Positions 13,846 to 28,335 of a DNA stretch of 64,000 bases are shown here, in pieces; positions within the stretch are counted from its first letter, which is position 1, and each line of letters starts with the position of its first letter. The translations under genes and the position numbers were made by a program. The DNA is from Luidia sarsii (Eukaryota; Echinodermata; Asteroidea; Paxillosida; Luidiidae), in contig OX465107.1 in NCBI GenBank assembly GCA_949987565.1, positions 873,001 through 937,000 on the forward strand. The letters run 5' to 3'. The notes beneath the pieces are model-generated. The model searched no databases. It worked only from the letters and a program-made list of their open reading frames with translations, and was not told the origin of the DNA.

Positions 13846-15138
13846 TCACTAAATGAACATGTACTAGATTGATTGGCCTATTTTTAGAGACCAATTTCAT
13901 TTTGAGCAACATAAACTTTAAGGGCCTCGCTTTGCTAAGACAGGCTTGTCTTTCATAGCTTGAATAAGTTGAATTCTATTTCACGCTAAGCAATGTCCTG
14001 CTGAATACAAGCAAGATATTGTCAACATGACGGGCAATAGAGTGAAACCACTTAAACCTTGTAAGATTTGTTCTTGCTAAGCAGCTTTTGATCCAGCAAT
14101 GGTGAAATTCCGATGCCAATAGACATTTCAACCTGCAATTAATTGAACATACGCCTGTCGCACCTCTAGATAACATGGATCTTCAAATCGAAGGTGACAG
14201 CTCTGATAACCTTCTGTGTTAATTTATAAATATACTCATAATCATTCTATGTCATATCTTGCTCCTTTTCAATACTTCAACCATTCTTATAGGCTAGCAC
14301 GAGAGCCAGGTCTAATGGGAAACTCCAACAGACAAATGTCAATCTCAAAAATGGCCGTCAAATTTTGGTTACAGAGATGCCAAGTTGCAGAATGAACTTA
14401 GAATCGCCAGTATCTTTGAAAAACCATCCAGACATTGAATCGTTTAAAGCAGAGTACAGTAAGTGCAAGTTTTAACCAAGTACTAAGTGTTCTCATATCA
14501 GGCGTTGGTTATAATTCTACCTCACCATTACTGCCATTAGAAACACGTGAGATTATATTGTCTGGTATTGTTAAGACACCTTTTCAAAGAAGAAAGCTAT
14601 CTGTGCACATACAAGGGGCACCATGCTCACACTCATCAGTGTATATCTGTCAACATCCTCTAGCCAGCATTTGATCCTAGCTGTGAACACTTCATTTTGA
14701 CGGACTTATGCGCTATTGAAATCCACGCTAATCCCACTAGTAATTTTTGGGAGAATTTCAGTGAGTTTCTCATCAGTTTTTGTGTATGCTTGGGTTATGT
14801 ATTATCTGTGGATTGATGTCCTGTTCCTTGCTTCTATGTTTTTGTATTATACTTGTAATTCTATATTAGTTTTTTTTTTCTATTTCAATCAATGCTAATC
14901 AATTTGATGGTATTTTAATGATTTGGTTCTGTAAATTGCTAGGCATCGTTGGAAAACAGCGTGGGCTGAGAAGGTTTATCTCAGGATAATCAAGAATAAA
15001 CAAAATAATAGGTAATACCTAAGACCAGCTGCTGAGTTCAGATAGCTGAGTGCGTGCTCATAGACACACATGTACACATGCTGTGTGTGGGATGGCAGCG
15101 ACGCAGTCTGCGTACTGCGTACAGCTCTGATCCGGCAT

Positions 15139-15862
15139 GGTGGTGCCGTAGTGCCGTAGTGCCGTAAAGTGCCGTAGTGCCGTATAGTGCCGTAGTGCCG
15201 TATAGTGCCGTAGTGCCGTATAGTGCTGTAGTGCCGTAGTGCCGTAGTGCCGTAGTGCCGTATAGTGCCGTAGTGCAGTATAGTGCAGTATAGTGCAGTA
15301 TAGTGCCGTAGTGCCGTATAGTGCCGTAGTGCCGTATAGTGCCATATAGTGCCGTAGTGCTGTAGTGCCGTAGTGCCGTATAGTGCCGTAGTGCCGTATA
15401 GTGCAGTATAGTGCCGTAGTGCCGTAGTGCCGTATAGTGCCATATAGTGCCGTAGTGCTGTAGTGCCGTAGTGCCGTATAGTGCCGTAGTGCCGTATAGT
15501 GCAGTATAGTGCAGTATAGTGCCGTAGTGCCGTATAGTGCCATAGTGCCGTAGTGCCGTATAGTGCCATAGTGCCGTAGTGCCGTATAGTGCAGTATAGT
15601 GCAGTATAGTGCCGTAGTGCCGTAGTGCCGTATAGTGCCGTCATGCCGTATAGTGCAGTATAGTGCAGTATAGTGCCGTAGTGCCGTATAGTGCCATAGT
15701 GCCGTAGTGCCGTATAGTGCCGTAGTGCCGTATAGTGCAGTATAGTGCAGTATAGTGCCGTAGTGCCGTAGTGCCGTATAGTGCCGTCATGCCGTATAGT
15801 GCAGTATAGTGCAGTATAGTGCCATAGTGCAGTATAGTGCCATAGTGCCGTAGTGCCGTGGT
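15139..15862. repeat. Alternating 8/10-bp array, units GTGCCGTA and GTGCCGTATA
   Basis: Units of 8 and 10 bp alternate for about 720 bp, with variants GTGCAGTATA, GTGCCATATA and GTGCTGTA. A rare GCCATATAGTGCCGTAGTGC block recurs at 15341 and 15439 (offset 98), and GCCGTCATGCCGTATAGTGC recurs with offset 146 near 15638 and 15784, showing larger-scale duplication. The 18-bp pair unit keeps a long minus-strand frame open (Thr/Ala/Leu/His/Tyr/Gly), which is an artefact. Confidence 0.95.
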
Positions 15863-16647
15863 GTGCATGCGTATAGCCTGGATCTATGCCCTGTGCTGTA
15901 CCGAAGAGACCGCCATGGACAAGGCTTTTATTTTTGAAATAGGACCAAGGAATCACCGATTAAAATTGGCGGTTTTTTTTAGTCCATACAACTTCTTCTG
16001 AATGCTGAAATACACCCATCCATGTATTCACCATATTCCATTTAACAGCCTTCTCAGGTCAATTGAGCAGATCATCTTGTTTCCAACCAAAACCATTGTG
16101 ATGTGGAATTCATGAGTCTCAGAATTGAACAAGGATCGGTGATGCCATGTCTGAGGGTTCCGTTCCATTGAGTATTTGGGGATTCATCTAAAACTCAAAA
16201 GGATTCAGTCAAGAGGAATGAGCAACCTGCAGAATTTGGATGACTTTGGAGTTATCTATGATTTGATTTAAGTCCAGGAGAACCCATGCATGTTGGATTA
16301 GGGCTTTCGTAGAAAACATCAACGATCCCTCATAATTCGAACCTTTTTTCTTGATAATAACATCCGTTTAGCTTGTGGGGGTGGAGAAAACATGAATACT
16401 GAATACATTTTCTCTCCAATTTAGTACTTTCCATTTTAGATTTGCAGCTTTTAGAATCTGTTTGATTAACTTGAAGTGCCGTGCCCTGTGCTGGTACTTT
16501 TCAAGCTTCCGATGAACTCTCACATAATTCCTGAACCATTCCTACTCTCTCTCTCTTTCTATGCACAGAGAACAATCAATTTTATTTTGATGAGTGTTCC
16601 AAGGTCACTGCAAGAAGAGAATGTCAAATCGAATGTTCCCTTCACCC

Positions 16648-17185
<538 letters not shown>

Positions 17186-18699
17186 CTCTCTCGGACTAAC
17201 CCAATTCTCCTTTCAGTCCAATCAGGAAATTTAGTTAAGGGTCGTTCATTCATTTGATAATCCAAGTAATTCCTGGAGATGTGGCAGTGACACCGACAGT
17301 TACCTTGTCAGGAAGGGGAAGCTTAGGATGTCCAACGCTGATAGTCTGTTAAATCTCCCTCGTTTTCTTTCCACAGTCTGCCCAATTTCCCTTAACCTTG
17401 TAGTGAATATCATCAGATATCTTTTATACTCTGTCATAGTTGTCTAATGCATGCTTTCTAGTATTTTGAAAACTTAAAATGTTGCAAAGAGAAAGGCGGA
17501 AGTCAAAAGAGCCTTGGATTGAATGGAACATGAAGCTCTCTGAAATGTTGAGGTTTAAATTGTTTTTAATACCGGTGTGTGTATATGCTGGGTATGTATT
17601 TCTTCTCTGATGAGGATACATTTGGAACTTGAGATTCAGTAGTTGTCCTCATGTTTGAGATGAGAAGTTTGGAAGAAGCTAGGATGTGATTGAGCAGTGT
17701 GTTGGTGAAGTCTTGGAGGGAAGATGTGGGAAACCGTTCAATGAATGACTGGCTGTTGGTTCTTGAGAGCATTATCCCTGTCCTACGTGTCTGCAGTGGT
17801 TGGTATTGCTTTCATAGCGTCTATTTATACCTGTGATCTATTCTTTAGAGGAAGGGAGACATTTCCATTTAGCTGAGGTCATTGGATTTCAGATTGGAAA
17901 AAAGATGGCATCTGGTTTATTAGTTACACCTAAAAAAAAGTCATGGAAAAAGTGCATATCCACCTGAACATGTGTTTGGCCTTTTGTTTAGACAATAGCC
18001 CAATTGGATCCTCTTGATTGAAATATATTCACTTTTCCAGTTGGAGTTAATTTCAACAATGAGCGGACTAGTTGGCTCCGTCGGTAATAAACACCTGCTG
18101 GCATTTTCAGCCCCCAAAAAAGAGAAAACAAGAAAATGAAATTCAGCCACTGTAGAGGCTGCCTCTTGCATGATTTCACATTTCCCATCGTGGTCTCCAA
18201 AATGTGCCCTCGTACACAGGAGACAACATACCGATAGAAATGTACTTTAGCTGTTATTTTGAAATCAGTCTGGTTAGTAAAAAGAGTCGCCATGGAGATA
18301 CAGCCAGACCCCCACGCAGAATTGGCAATTGCAATTTCGGCTCTCAAGCTTTCTTCTCTGGAGACCAGAACATGCTGAGGGTCAAGCTATGTACACATCG
18401 CACACACATGCTCCCTCTCAGTCCGTCCGCGATGTGCACATCCACAAAATTGACTGCAGGGCAGCTGGGACAGACGTCTGTCTGAGTAAATGAATCGCAA
18501 TCAAGTGCAGCTCTTAATTTCACCGCCGCAATCTTTATGTCACCACTGTTCTCCCTTAAGCAACTGGACGGGAAGTTTGGCAGTAATTTAGCAGACTGGC
18601 TGCTGACAAGAATAACCATGAAATGTGCGCTGCCTACAATGAATCGGTCCCTCTAAATCTCAAGGTTAAGAAAAATATGCAAAAATAGCAAAGACAACT

Positions 18700-18798
18700 G
18701 TGACTGGACCGGGACTTGAACCCAAGACCTCTGGATTAACGTACCATCTGAGCTGTCCAGTCCTTAGATGATGGCCTTCCCAAAAAGCCAGTCAGTAA
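18700..18798 (-). repeat. SINE-1 copy, minus strand
   Basis: The reverse complement reads AAGGCCATCATCTAAGGACT, then a box A-like CAGCTCAGATGGTAC, CCAGAGGTCTTGGGTTCAAG and GGTCCAGTCACA. It contains the canonical box B core GGTTCAAGTCCC. Order and spacing match the copies at 4680 and 36893, and AAAGACAACTGTGACTGG lies at the same relative place as in the 30.7 kb copy. Confidence 0.75.
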
Positions 18799-19014
18799 AA
18801 GGAAAACCGAAAAAAGTTTGAAAATGTTCAGACACCAAATTTGTATATGCGTGGAGCCTTTAACTTTTTGTGATGGCTTCAGTCAGTCAGTAATTGCTGC
18901 CTTGTCTGTGTAAAACTCCTTTCTCAAACTATTTTTGTAACACTTTGATAATTACAGAGATGCTGCAGTCTGCTAATTGACTTAAGTGGAAATCTTAAAA
19001 ACACGCAAGGCCGT

Positions 19015-19070
19015 TTCTGTTAAGAAAGTCAGGTTAGGATTGAAACGTCAGGCACTGTTTATTTTTGAGA
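19015..19070 (+). repeat. R1 fragment
   Basis: TTAAGAAAGTCAGGTTAGGA followed by TTGAAACGTCAGGCACTG matches the central part of R1. Its 3' end is not clear. Confidence 0.5.
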
Positions 19071-19595
19071 TCGTAAATAACGTAAACCTGGATGACATTT
19101 TCACAAGCATTGTTATACATGATTACATTTTTTTTTAAAGGTACAGATTCACAATTCAGGGATTCATTTCAGTTCTAGTTAGTAGTTTGGTCCACGTAGC
19201 TCTTTCAACTTAACCTCTGCTGTTTGTGTTTCACTCTTTGTCTGTGAGCTGAATTGTTGTGATTGATTGTGGTTTGAATCTCTACTTCTTGCATACCTGT
19301 ACTTGTTTGTTTGTATGTTTGTTGTTTGTCTGTATGGCTTTTATTTGTTAGATTGTACTTCTCTTCTTTTGTGATAGCTTATGTTGGTTCTATAATATCC
19401 ATTATTATTTTTAACTTTCATCGTAAATTAAATGATCAAATTAGTGTTTTATTTATTTAGATATTTATATATCTCCCTATAATTGGCATTTTGTTTGCTG
19501 TTGGATGAGATTAGAATTTTAATAGGAAATAATCAAATTTGTAGACAGACAATGGTGCGCTTAGAAACAGCCGTATTAAGCGCCTTATAAATGCT

Positions 19596-19634
19596 ATGTA
19601 TTATTATTATTTTTGTATTATTATTATTATTACA
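19596..19634. repeat. ATT trinucleotide microsatellite
   Basis: Two short TATTATTATT runs are separated by TTTTTG. Confidence 0.8.
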
Positions 19635-22600
19635 ATGATGAAAGTTCATAGCAAATTGCACATACTGTATTGCAGAATGCTTATGCTAACCAATACGTAT
19701 TGACATAATATGAGCAGTATATTTTCCATAGGTCGTTTGGTAAACGATTGCTAATCATTTAAAAACTATCCCGTGGTCACTGGCCTGCCTTGCAGACATT
19801 AAAATCCTCGCTAATAGCGGCCTACAGCCATTGCATTCTTGATGTGTCCAAAAACTGATAATGTATGCGCGTGCATTAACAAACCTACACTAGGCAAATA
19901 AATGCTACCATTGTAAATATCTACACTATTGTACTATTGTACCATTGTGTACATTGTACTATGTGGGCGCTCTTTTTAACAAATGAATTGTGTGGCACTG
20001 AATGGAACTATCTTGAAGCTCAGCTTGGTCAGATTTCATCTGGTAGAGTAAAAAGGATTGCTTGTTATTTTGAAAAGTCAAAGTAAATTTAAAGTAAATA
20101 CTGACTGGAATTTTGGTAAATATTTGTGAATATTTGTGAAAAGACGGCATAAAATATGGCAAAGGAAATTGAATCAGAGATTTCTGGCTTAATGTAGCAC
20201 TTAACATTTTGATGAGCAAAATTACCTAATCCAGTTGTATGCACAAACCAGATACCAATTTTCTTGCGTGGTTTTGTGTGAAAACGAAAATGAGCTTTTT
20301 AGGGTCTATTCTTAAGAACTGACTTGGGAGAGTCACGTTCGTGTCACTGTACGGCGATGTGTTCTTGGTTTCGGTCACTGCCCAGCCAAACTGGCAAATT
20401 GTGCCTTCATTTACTCGGCGCGGGGAAGAAAATGACGGCGTAATTGCAAAAGGCCGCGGCACGCACAGGCCGCACTCCAGCAAAACACTCGCACAAAGAC
20501 CGCTGGCTGTGTTTGCATCCGTTTGCAGACCTACATCAGATTACAGTGCAAACAGCCATAATGAACTTCTCAATTTTCTCCCCACCTCCTGTGAATCGAT
20601 ACTAGGCTACCACAAAGCCCTTTTTTATGTCCACTTTTTTTCTTCTCCCTTTGTATCTATATGGGGGGGGGGAGATTGACTTCAAGAGGGAGAAATTGGT
20701 TTGAGTTTGGTTGGGAAGCAGTTTGAAGATGAGCACTTGTATCTGTATCCCGTAACCCAAGCCAGAATTAGTGCTCCATCGTTGTGGAAATAAATGCAAA
20801 AAGAATTCCACTTAACATCTTAACAGAATCGGTCAGTGATTGTGAAAAGTTCTCAACATTTTTAAAAGTAAAGAAGAAAATTCAGGGTGAAGAAAATGGT
20901 GTGGAAATCTGATTAATTAAGCATACAATTCAGGAGAAGTGTGCAGTCGGTGCAACTGGATCGGTTCTCTGAAAGGCTCTTTCGGTCAAGCCTCTGTTTG
21001 GGTAATTTTGCTTCCCACCTTACACGGTCTCTGAGATTGTTTTTTTAATTTTAAATGGCATGTACAGTTGGGCACTAGGTTTGTCTAAGCTGACAGGACA
21101 AGATGCAATTTGACTCGCGATAGGAATAGGAGTCGCAGAGGTGAAGTGGATGCATTTCAGACAACTCATTTTGCAGGGTATTTGGCATTCATTTCGTATC
21201 GGACCGCGGCTCTTGTGGAAGCTGAAATAATTTTGAAATCTGAAAATTGTGAGAGCGGCTACAAAATTGAGGTTTCTTCATCGCTTTGGGAGAGCGGTGA
21301 GCTTGTAAGAATTTGCCTCGGCTACTTTGCTTACGCAGGTTCCAACAATCTACTTGCCACTTTCATTTCAGAGGCATAGCCTATGCCAGCTAGTCAGGCT
21401 GGCCGGTGATAATTGTCAGCTGCAAAAGCTGTTTTTGCTCTAATTTCTCCGCTGATGAACAGGTGGTCTAGATGGGGGTTGGGGGGAGTTTATTAACCCA
21501 CGTGCCCTCCTGTCCTGGTGCTGTGCCCTCTAGGACTGAGCTTGAAGTGCCTGTCCATCCGCCAGGCTCCGTCGTCCTTAAATCAGCGCTACTCCCCAGT
21601 CTCCGTGGGTGTCGTGCACAGCTGCCTTGCTGGCCGTTCGGCTTTCTACTCCCAGGGGCTCTGATTCTCCCCGGAGTTTTATTGCCCATTACTCGCGCTC
21701 CAATGAGTAGAATGCCATTGCGTGGATGTTGGGCAGTACAAATTATCCCAACTGCGTACAATGGCTTTCGCCGGCCAGTGCGTACAGCCTTCAAGGCCTG
21801 GCCAACCTGGAAAGCGTCAAAATGTGGTCCGATTTTTAGAAAGAGGGACAAGATTCAGGTTTGGTTGATGCTCTGAATGCTCTCTATGGTCCAAGCTTTG
21901 GCTTCGCAAGGAATGCATCTCCGTGCACTTTTGTAAATTACAAAATGAAATCACTCAGAGAGGTTGGGATAGCATGAGGGACTGAAAGCCAGTCTACTAT
22001 AGCATATAAGTGCTTGGTGATGATCTGATAAAGGACTAGCAGCCTGTCTAGTTTAATTTGGCTATGGGTTAGCTAATGATTATAGGGTTCACTGCACTAA
22101 ATGCTTCCCTAGAAATTAAAAAAGTTGAAAAAAATCTGACTGATCTCAAGTCCTTTCCCGTTGTTATCTTGTCTTCAAATCTGAAGACCTTTTCCCCCAA
22201 ATCCTCCTCTATAAATTGTATTTTCTCATTTATCATGATTATTCCAAATACCATCCTGATATCTGTAGTGTTACTATAACCCTTGACCTAGAAGAGGTAT
22301 TGGGTTAAGGATGGTAGCATCTGCTATTGATATCCCCAACAACTTGTATTGGCATGAGACCTGACACGCTTCATATGCAGAGCATGCCAGCACTTCTGTC
22401 AAGCCAATCAGTCACTCAACCATGCAAACATTCCCAAGTGTATTCTTGGGTCCCCGTCCCAATCATCGTTGGACTGCATTGACCATCACAAGCCGACATC
22501 CTCCCAGAAACCTCACCTCAATAACTCTCCCTCTCTAGACCCTGATGGAGTTTGACTACCGCAGCAATAGACGCTGCAATGTGCTGTTGCCTTGTTCTGC

Positions 22601-25379
22601 TAGGCCCTTTTCAAATTTGCAAATTACTTTATTTGTGAGTAATTGTAGTAATGTTTTTTTTTTCCATTGCACAGCAGATTCAGTTATCGTAATTAATCAT
22701 GACATCTCTTAGTTCAATTGCTAGACTAATGTACTTTATCGCCATTCACATAATTGTCTCACTGGGCCAATGAACACTCCTGAAACTATCTGAACTCCCT
22801 GCGATGTAGATACAGCAAATCTTCAACCACACAAAACCATCCCTTTCCCTGTGACTGTCAGGTTTTCACTCCTTTTCACGCCTTGAGTGGAGAGTGGCAA
22901 CTCATGATCTAGCATCTTGGCCCAAGGATGCAAGCGCCACAAACCTCTGTGACTGGACACTAGCCCCAAATCTCTAGCTCACCCAAGCTTTTGAATATGG
23001 GACCTTAGACCACTTTGAAATGGCAGTCCACAAGAAAGATGCACATAAAAGAAATTATTGGCGCATCAAAAAACCCTGAACATGGTAAAGAAAAGAGTGT
23101 TTTCCCAAGATGAAGTGTAATGAGTCCTGAGTGCATGTACATTTTTTTTAAAAGGTCAAACTGGCTGCTATTTCATGCAGCCGGGAAAATCTGCTCAACA
23201 GGAAAATTCTTTCTTGTGTAACTACTATTAGGATTACAAACCACACTTTGATGTGATGCTAGTTGCTTTTGACTTGTATTCCCCTCTTCTGTACTTAGCA
23301 TGAAACAAAAGTGAAGGTTTGGTTGCCGAAGCGATCTTATGAATCTTGCTTTCAGCAAATTTTGGAGCTTATGGGCCCCTGCTTTCGGTGTCACAAATCT
23401 CGCATTGTGGCGAGATTTGGTTCTGATAAAGATCTGGGCAGATACCAAGGGTTAGGCAAGGGTACACTCTCTTCATCTTCTTCCCCGTTGCTGGGGAAAC
23501 AAGCTAATTTTGTCACATTTTTTCTCTTCACACTGAAAGTCAATTTTGAGAGCATCATTTGGAACGCCGAATGGTGTCATCCTCTCACCGACGTGTAAAG
23601 TACAAAAGTGATTTAGGAGCCGACATTTACATCGCCAAATGTCACCATGGATCTTATTGGCACCATGCAACCTCGGCACGAATCACCCGGGTAACCGTAT
23701 ATTAGTGCTGTTTATTAGTTTTTCTTCCATTTAGTATTGGTTCATTTTTTTCCAAACTCCATCAATATTAAGGATTTGCCAGGATGATCATGACCAGACA
23801 GTGTCCTGCATCCATGGATCAAATGATGTGTTTTGTTCAGGTTTAGGGAACATCTTGGTCTTTATTCAGTCGCGCCTGAGCGCTCAGTGCTGGGGGCAGT
23901 CATTTGATATCCCAGTAGCTCACACCCACGACAGTGACTGCCGCCAAAACTCGTCATCTAAAAGGTCAACAGAGTGTGACCACTATGTTAGATTCATGAC
24001 TGCTGAGGCAGGAACACCTTTTTTCCTTTGATAGGTAGCTGTGGTCAATGTCCATCGATGGCTGAAGATAGTTTGTTCAACTCACCAAAGATCAGCATTG
24101 TAAAATATTTGGCATCTCGAGCACAATAAAAAAGTTTTTGTTTTATCTCATCTAATCTTGAATGTTTTCTGAGCCAAGCAGATATAGTACAGATTGATTG
24201 TTAAGACTACAAGGCCCAATACAACATTGGGAAGATCAGGAATCATCGATGTTTACAGATTTCCTTCTAATTTACACAGTTTGTAGATGGTCATGATAGA
24301 ATCCTCATGTTGAAATCTTACGGTCTGGGATGCTGTACTTTTCAAGAAATCTTCACTCAAACACAGACAAATTGTTTTTGTATCGCGAGATATAAATTGT
24401 TCGTGCGATTTGTTGAATGCTACCCCCACAAACAAGCCAATGACTGTTTCAAATTACATAAACCTCATGTACGTACATGTGCATGTACATGTACATTTAT
24501 AGCCAGGTTTGTGGTAGTTAAAACACAAATCAGTCATCCATAGGTAGTTAAAATATTGTGTGGGCGCTATTTAAATATCCAACCCAATCCATTCATCTCC
24601 AGTCACAGGTTGGTGAAAAAAAAGGGAAGAATTTTTGCCCATTTCTCCTTTCTCATATTATTGTTTCAGCTAAAAACTTCACTGTGTTTTGGGGGTATGT
24701 TTAATGGTTTAACATACAAACTGGCGTAATATTTTGACCTAGCTCTACCAATGCTGCATTGGGACTTTAAGCTAGAGTCATTGGTTCAAAACCCTCCTGA
24801 GCTGCCTGTGTCTTATTTTCAGCAAACAATTACCCAAAAAAAACCATTGAGCATACTGCGTTTAGAACTCATTGTCAGGACTGGTCAATCCTTTACTGCA
24901 AAACAAAAACAATGTGCATATGGACGCTGCCTTAATAGTGGTTGTACACCTGCCCATATTGGAATCATTATAGTTAATGTAATGACATTAAAGTGGAATT
25001 GGGAGGGAGTAAGAGGAGGATGTCTGGCACCTAGGCTGCAGGCAGAATTGATAATTGCATAATGGGTACTAATAAGGCCTTGTGAGGTAATTAGACCGTC
25101 AGGGAGCCAGTCTGTCTGGGATAGAGCTCACCACACAGGCATGTGTCTAACCATGGAGGTGGAAACCAGACCTCTGTGGTCTAACAACGGTCCAACCATC
25201 AGACTGAGGTGAGGGTTGGATGATTAGAATGGAGAAGGAAGAGGTCTTGCCCATCAAAGGATGATGTCAACATATCGCGCACACACCCACGCACTCTCAC
25301 GTGCCATTATGCTGAATATTATATAGACACTAGTTGATATATCACCAAATTATTTCAGAAAAGGTTTTGTATGACTTAA

Positions 25380-25450
25380 GGTCTTGGTAGCTGGTACCAT
25401 GCCGGGCTCATTCATCAAGCCATAGATCTCAGGTTCAAGTATTTTCATAT
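25380..25450 (+). repeat. Possible tRNA-like SINE head
   Basis: TTGGTAGCTGGTACCATGC resembles a box A, and ATCTCAGGTTCAAGTA 35-40 bp later resembles a box B. Spacing fits an internal pol III promoter. The stems do not pair well and no full-length copy was recognised, so this is weaker than the other SINE calls. Confidence 0.35.
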
Positions 25451-27024
25451 TTATTTGGATTTTTCCAGTCAGATTTCTTTTCCTTTTTGGAGGTTGGAAA
25501 ATCCAAACCATTTCAAATTGAAAAAAATGGATCATGTTGTGACTGTTGTATTTTCAAGATGGGAAAAGTAGGATTGAGTAGCAACTGGGATTGTGTGTTG
25601 GTGAAGCTCTCTCGGGGCAGAATTCATAAATGGATCGTGCCATCTAATGTTGGGTAAATGGTAGATCCAAAAAAGTGTGTCATGATGTGATTGAAAAAAA
25701 AAGAATCTCCAAAAGACAAAATTTCTCTACTAGCTGAATGATTCTGTAAATATTCTGTTGGGTAAGATTGAGGCAACCTAGGTGTATTTGGGAGGGGCTG
25801 ATATTTCTATCAATGTTTGGCCCACATGCTTCTTCTCTATTCTCTCAACTGTGTTTGTAAGAATCCGCGACAAAACGAGATGGCCAAACAGAGCCATCTG
25901 GAGCTAACCTGATTTCCCGCTCCTTGCGTGTGTAGCGCAGATAGAGCCGTAGAAGGTGGCTTGGTTGGCAGTTGTGGCTGTCAAATAAGGCATGTGCAGC
26001 ACACACTTGCAGAAGGAGAGGGGAAAAAAAGAAGATAACACTGCGCAAATTGGACTAGTTTATTCCGGAATTGATTTTTCAATTTAGTCCGGTGAGTCCA
26101 TGTGTGTCAGTGCAAGCCATGCGGTTTAAGTATCAACTAGAGGTGCACATATGCCGGGTTGTTTTTCTTGCCTGGGTTGTGTAAACTTTCGCTGTGACTT
26201 AAATGAAGCCACACTTCCAGATTTCAAATCAACCTGGGCAGTCCCCGGCCATTTCTTCTTCTTCAGAAAAGCAAACACTTTACTCGGGTAATGCCTTAAG
26301 ATGGAGGAGGCACTTGGATCATCCATGCTGCATTCTACACCATGGCTCGGTTGTCATGTGATGGATTGTGCCGTCCTGCTTTCATAGATGGTTCAGAAAG
26401 AGGCTAGAATTGGGGAATTAAGATTGGGGTCTTTGGAGCATCTAGATCATCATGGAAGTGTTGGCATCTTATGGATTGAGAGATTTGTACTTTTGCGGGG
26501 TTTTTTTTGGGGGGGGGTTGAGAGTAACATGGGCTATTGCCAGCATAAATTATATACGGTTCTCTCAAATGGATCATGTTCACATAAAAAGTAATCTTTG
26601 AATTCGGAGTGCCGCTGGTGTTATTGTGCACCTGACCCTCCGAATCCGGACGCCGCTATTGTCCGAGTTTTAAGAGACCTAATGCCTTAGTCTGCATGTC
26701 GCAAAGTCCTACACAGCATGCAATGAATTATGATTAATCCACAACACCCTGTGAAGGATGGGATTGGTAAATGCTTGGGAGCCATCTATGCATCATGTCC
26801 ACCTCTATTTCCCGTCCTGACCACTGCACTGATACATGCAATGAGCCAAGCAATCCTTTTTGGCTAATGCTCAGGAATTTGCATCTCAGGTGAGCAAAGC
26901 CCATGAATAAATTATGCTTTTAGTCGCTGGACAGCTGCAACCTCTTACAAGACAGTTGGGATGCTACCACACAAGCAGAGGAGGATGGGAAGGGGCCAGT
27001 GGTTCCTGCCAAACTTTTTTTTCT

Positions 27025-27668
27025 GGCCAGCAAGGCTACCTTTAAATTCAAATGGCCTGCCAGTTGTTCTGGCCATCAAGGCTACCTTTAAATTCAAATA
27101 GCCTGGCAGTTATTCTGGCCAGCAAGGCTACCTTTAAATTCAAATGGCCTGGCAGTTATTCTGGCCAGCAAGGCTACCTTTAAATTCAAATGGCCTGCCA
27201 GTTGTTCTGGCCAGCAAGGCTACCTTTAAATTCAAATTGCCTGCCAGTTGTTCTGGCCAGCAAGGCTACCTTTAATTTCAAATGGCCCAGCAGTTGTTCT
27301 GGCCGGCAAGGCTACCTTTAATTTCAAATGGCCTGCCAGTTGTTCTGGCCGGCAAGGCTACCTTTAATTTCAAATGGCCTGGCAGTTGTTCTGGCCGGCA
27401 AGGCTTATTTCAATTTCAAATGGCCCGGCAGTTGTTCTGGCCGGCAAGGCTACCTTTAATTTCAAATGGCCTGGCAGTTGTTCTGGCCGGCAAGGCTACC
27501 TTTAATTTCAAATGGCCTGGCAGTTGTTTTGGCCGGCAAGACTTATTTCAATTTCAAATGGCCCGGCAGTTGTTCTGGCCGGCAAGGCTACCTTTAAATT
27601 CAAATGGCCTGGCAGTTGTTCTGGCCGGCAAGGCTTATTTCAATTTCAATTAGCCTGCCAGTTGTTAA
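27025..27668. repeat. 46-bp minisatellite, 14 units in perfect register
   Basis: Units start at 27025, 27071, 27117 and every 46 bp to 27623, with no insertion or deletion. Each begins GGCC(A/G)GCAAGGCTACC, passes TTCAAATGGCCTG and ends CAGTTGTTCT. Units 1-6 carry GGCCAGCA or GGCCATCA; units 7-14 carry GGCCGGCA. Units 9, 12 and 14 have CTTATTTCAATTTC instead of CTACCTTTAA. Because 46 is not a multiple of 3, each frame reads short Pro/Ala/Arg-rich pieces; no protein is inferred. Confidence 0.97.
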
Positions 27669-28274
27669 ACTTGGCCTCATTTTGCAGTGAGTCTTTTTTG
27701 GGGTTTCAGATACATAACAAAATGTCACGCAGAGGCTAGTTTATGATGAAGGGATTTGTCACTGTGGCTTTGCTGTGGTTCTTTTCATTGTATTTCTTTA
27801 GATCTAGATTCTAGACTTTTCCCCCAACCATGATTATAAACATGTTGTTGTTGCAAGCAAGCAATGATACTTGGCTACTGTGGTATAGACTGGCTAATGT
27901 CAAATTGATGCAGTACACACATGCAAATGATGAATCTTTATTTCAACCAGATAAGTGTGATTCAGTGCCCAAATGTGTTTGACACCTCTCTGCTACCCTG
28001 GGCAAGCACGTTGGGCCCACACCCTTCCTCCTATGCAGCGTTAAAGTAATCCTTGGCTCATTAAACTCAGGAGTTCAGCTGGCTAATTAGGCGCCGTGAG
28101 ACCCACTCCTGCACACCATGGGCGGGGATCAGTTACAAACTCTGCGTGAATTCAAGGCTCACTCATTATCCGTGCACCCTTTGTTTGCACTTTCATTTTG
28201 TAAAGAATACCAAATAAATTGTAACAGGACTAGACTGAGGTTTGGATGCTTGTAAGACCTGTCTAAGAGTAACT

Positions 28275-28335
28275 TCGAGAAAGGTCCCACTTTTATTGGC
28301 CCGTCAGGTCCTCTATTATTTTTCATTGTAAGCAA
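28275..28335 (+). repeat. Decayed R1 fragment
   Basis: TTCGAGAAAGGTCCCACTTT and CCCGTCAGGTCCTCTATTAT preserve the R1 centre. Another fragment follows at 28490. Confidence 0.45.

Noticed and set aside
14976..15956. 326-codon minus-strand frame rich in Thr, Ala, Leu, His and Tyr
   Set aside because: It is the translation of the 8/10-bp array; its non-repeat ends are short and unrecognised.
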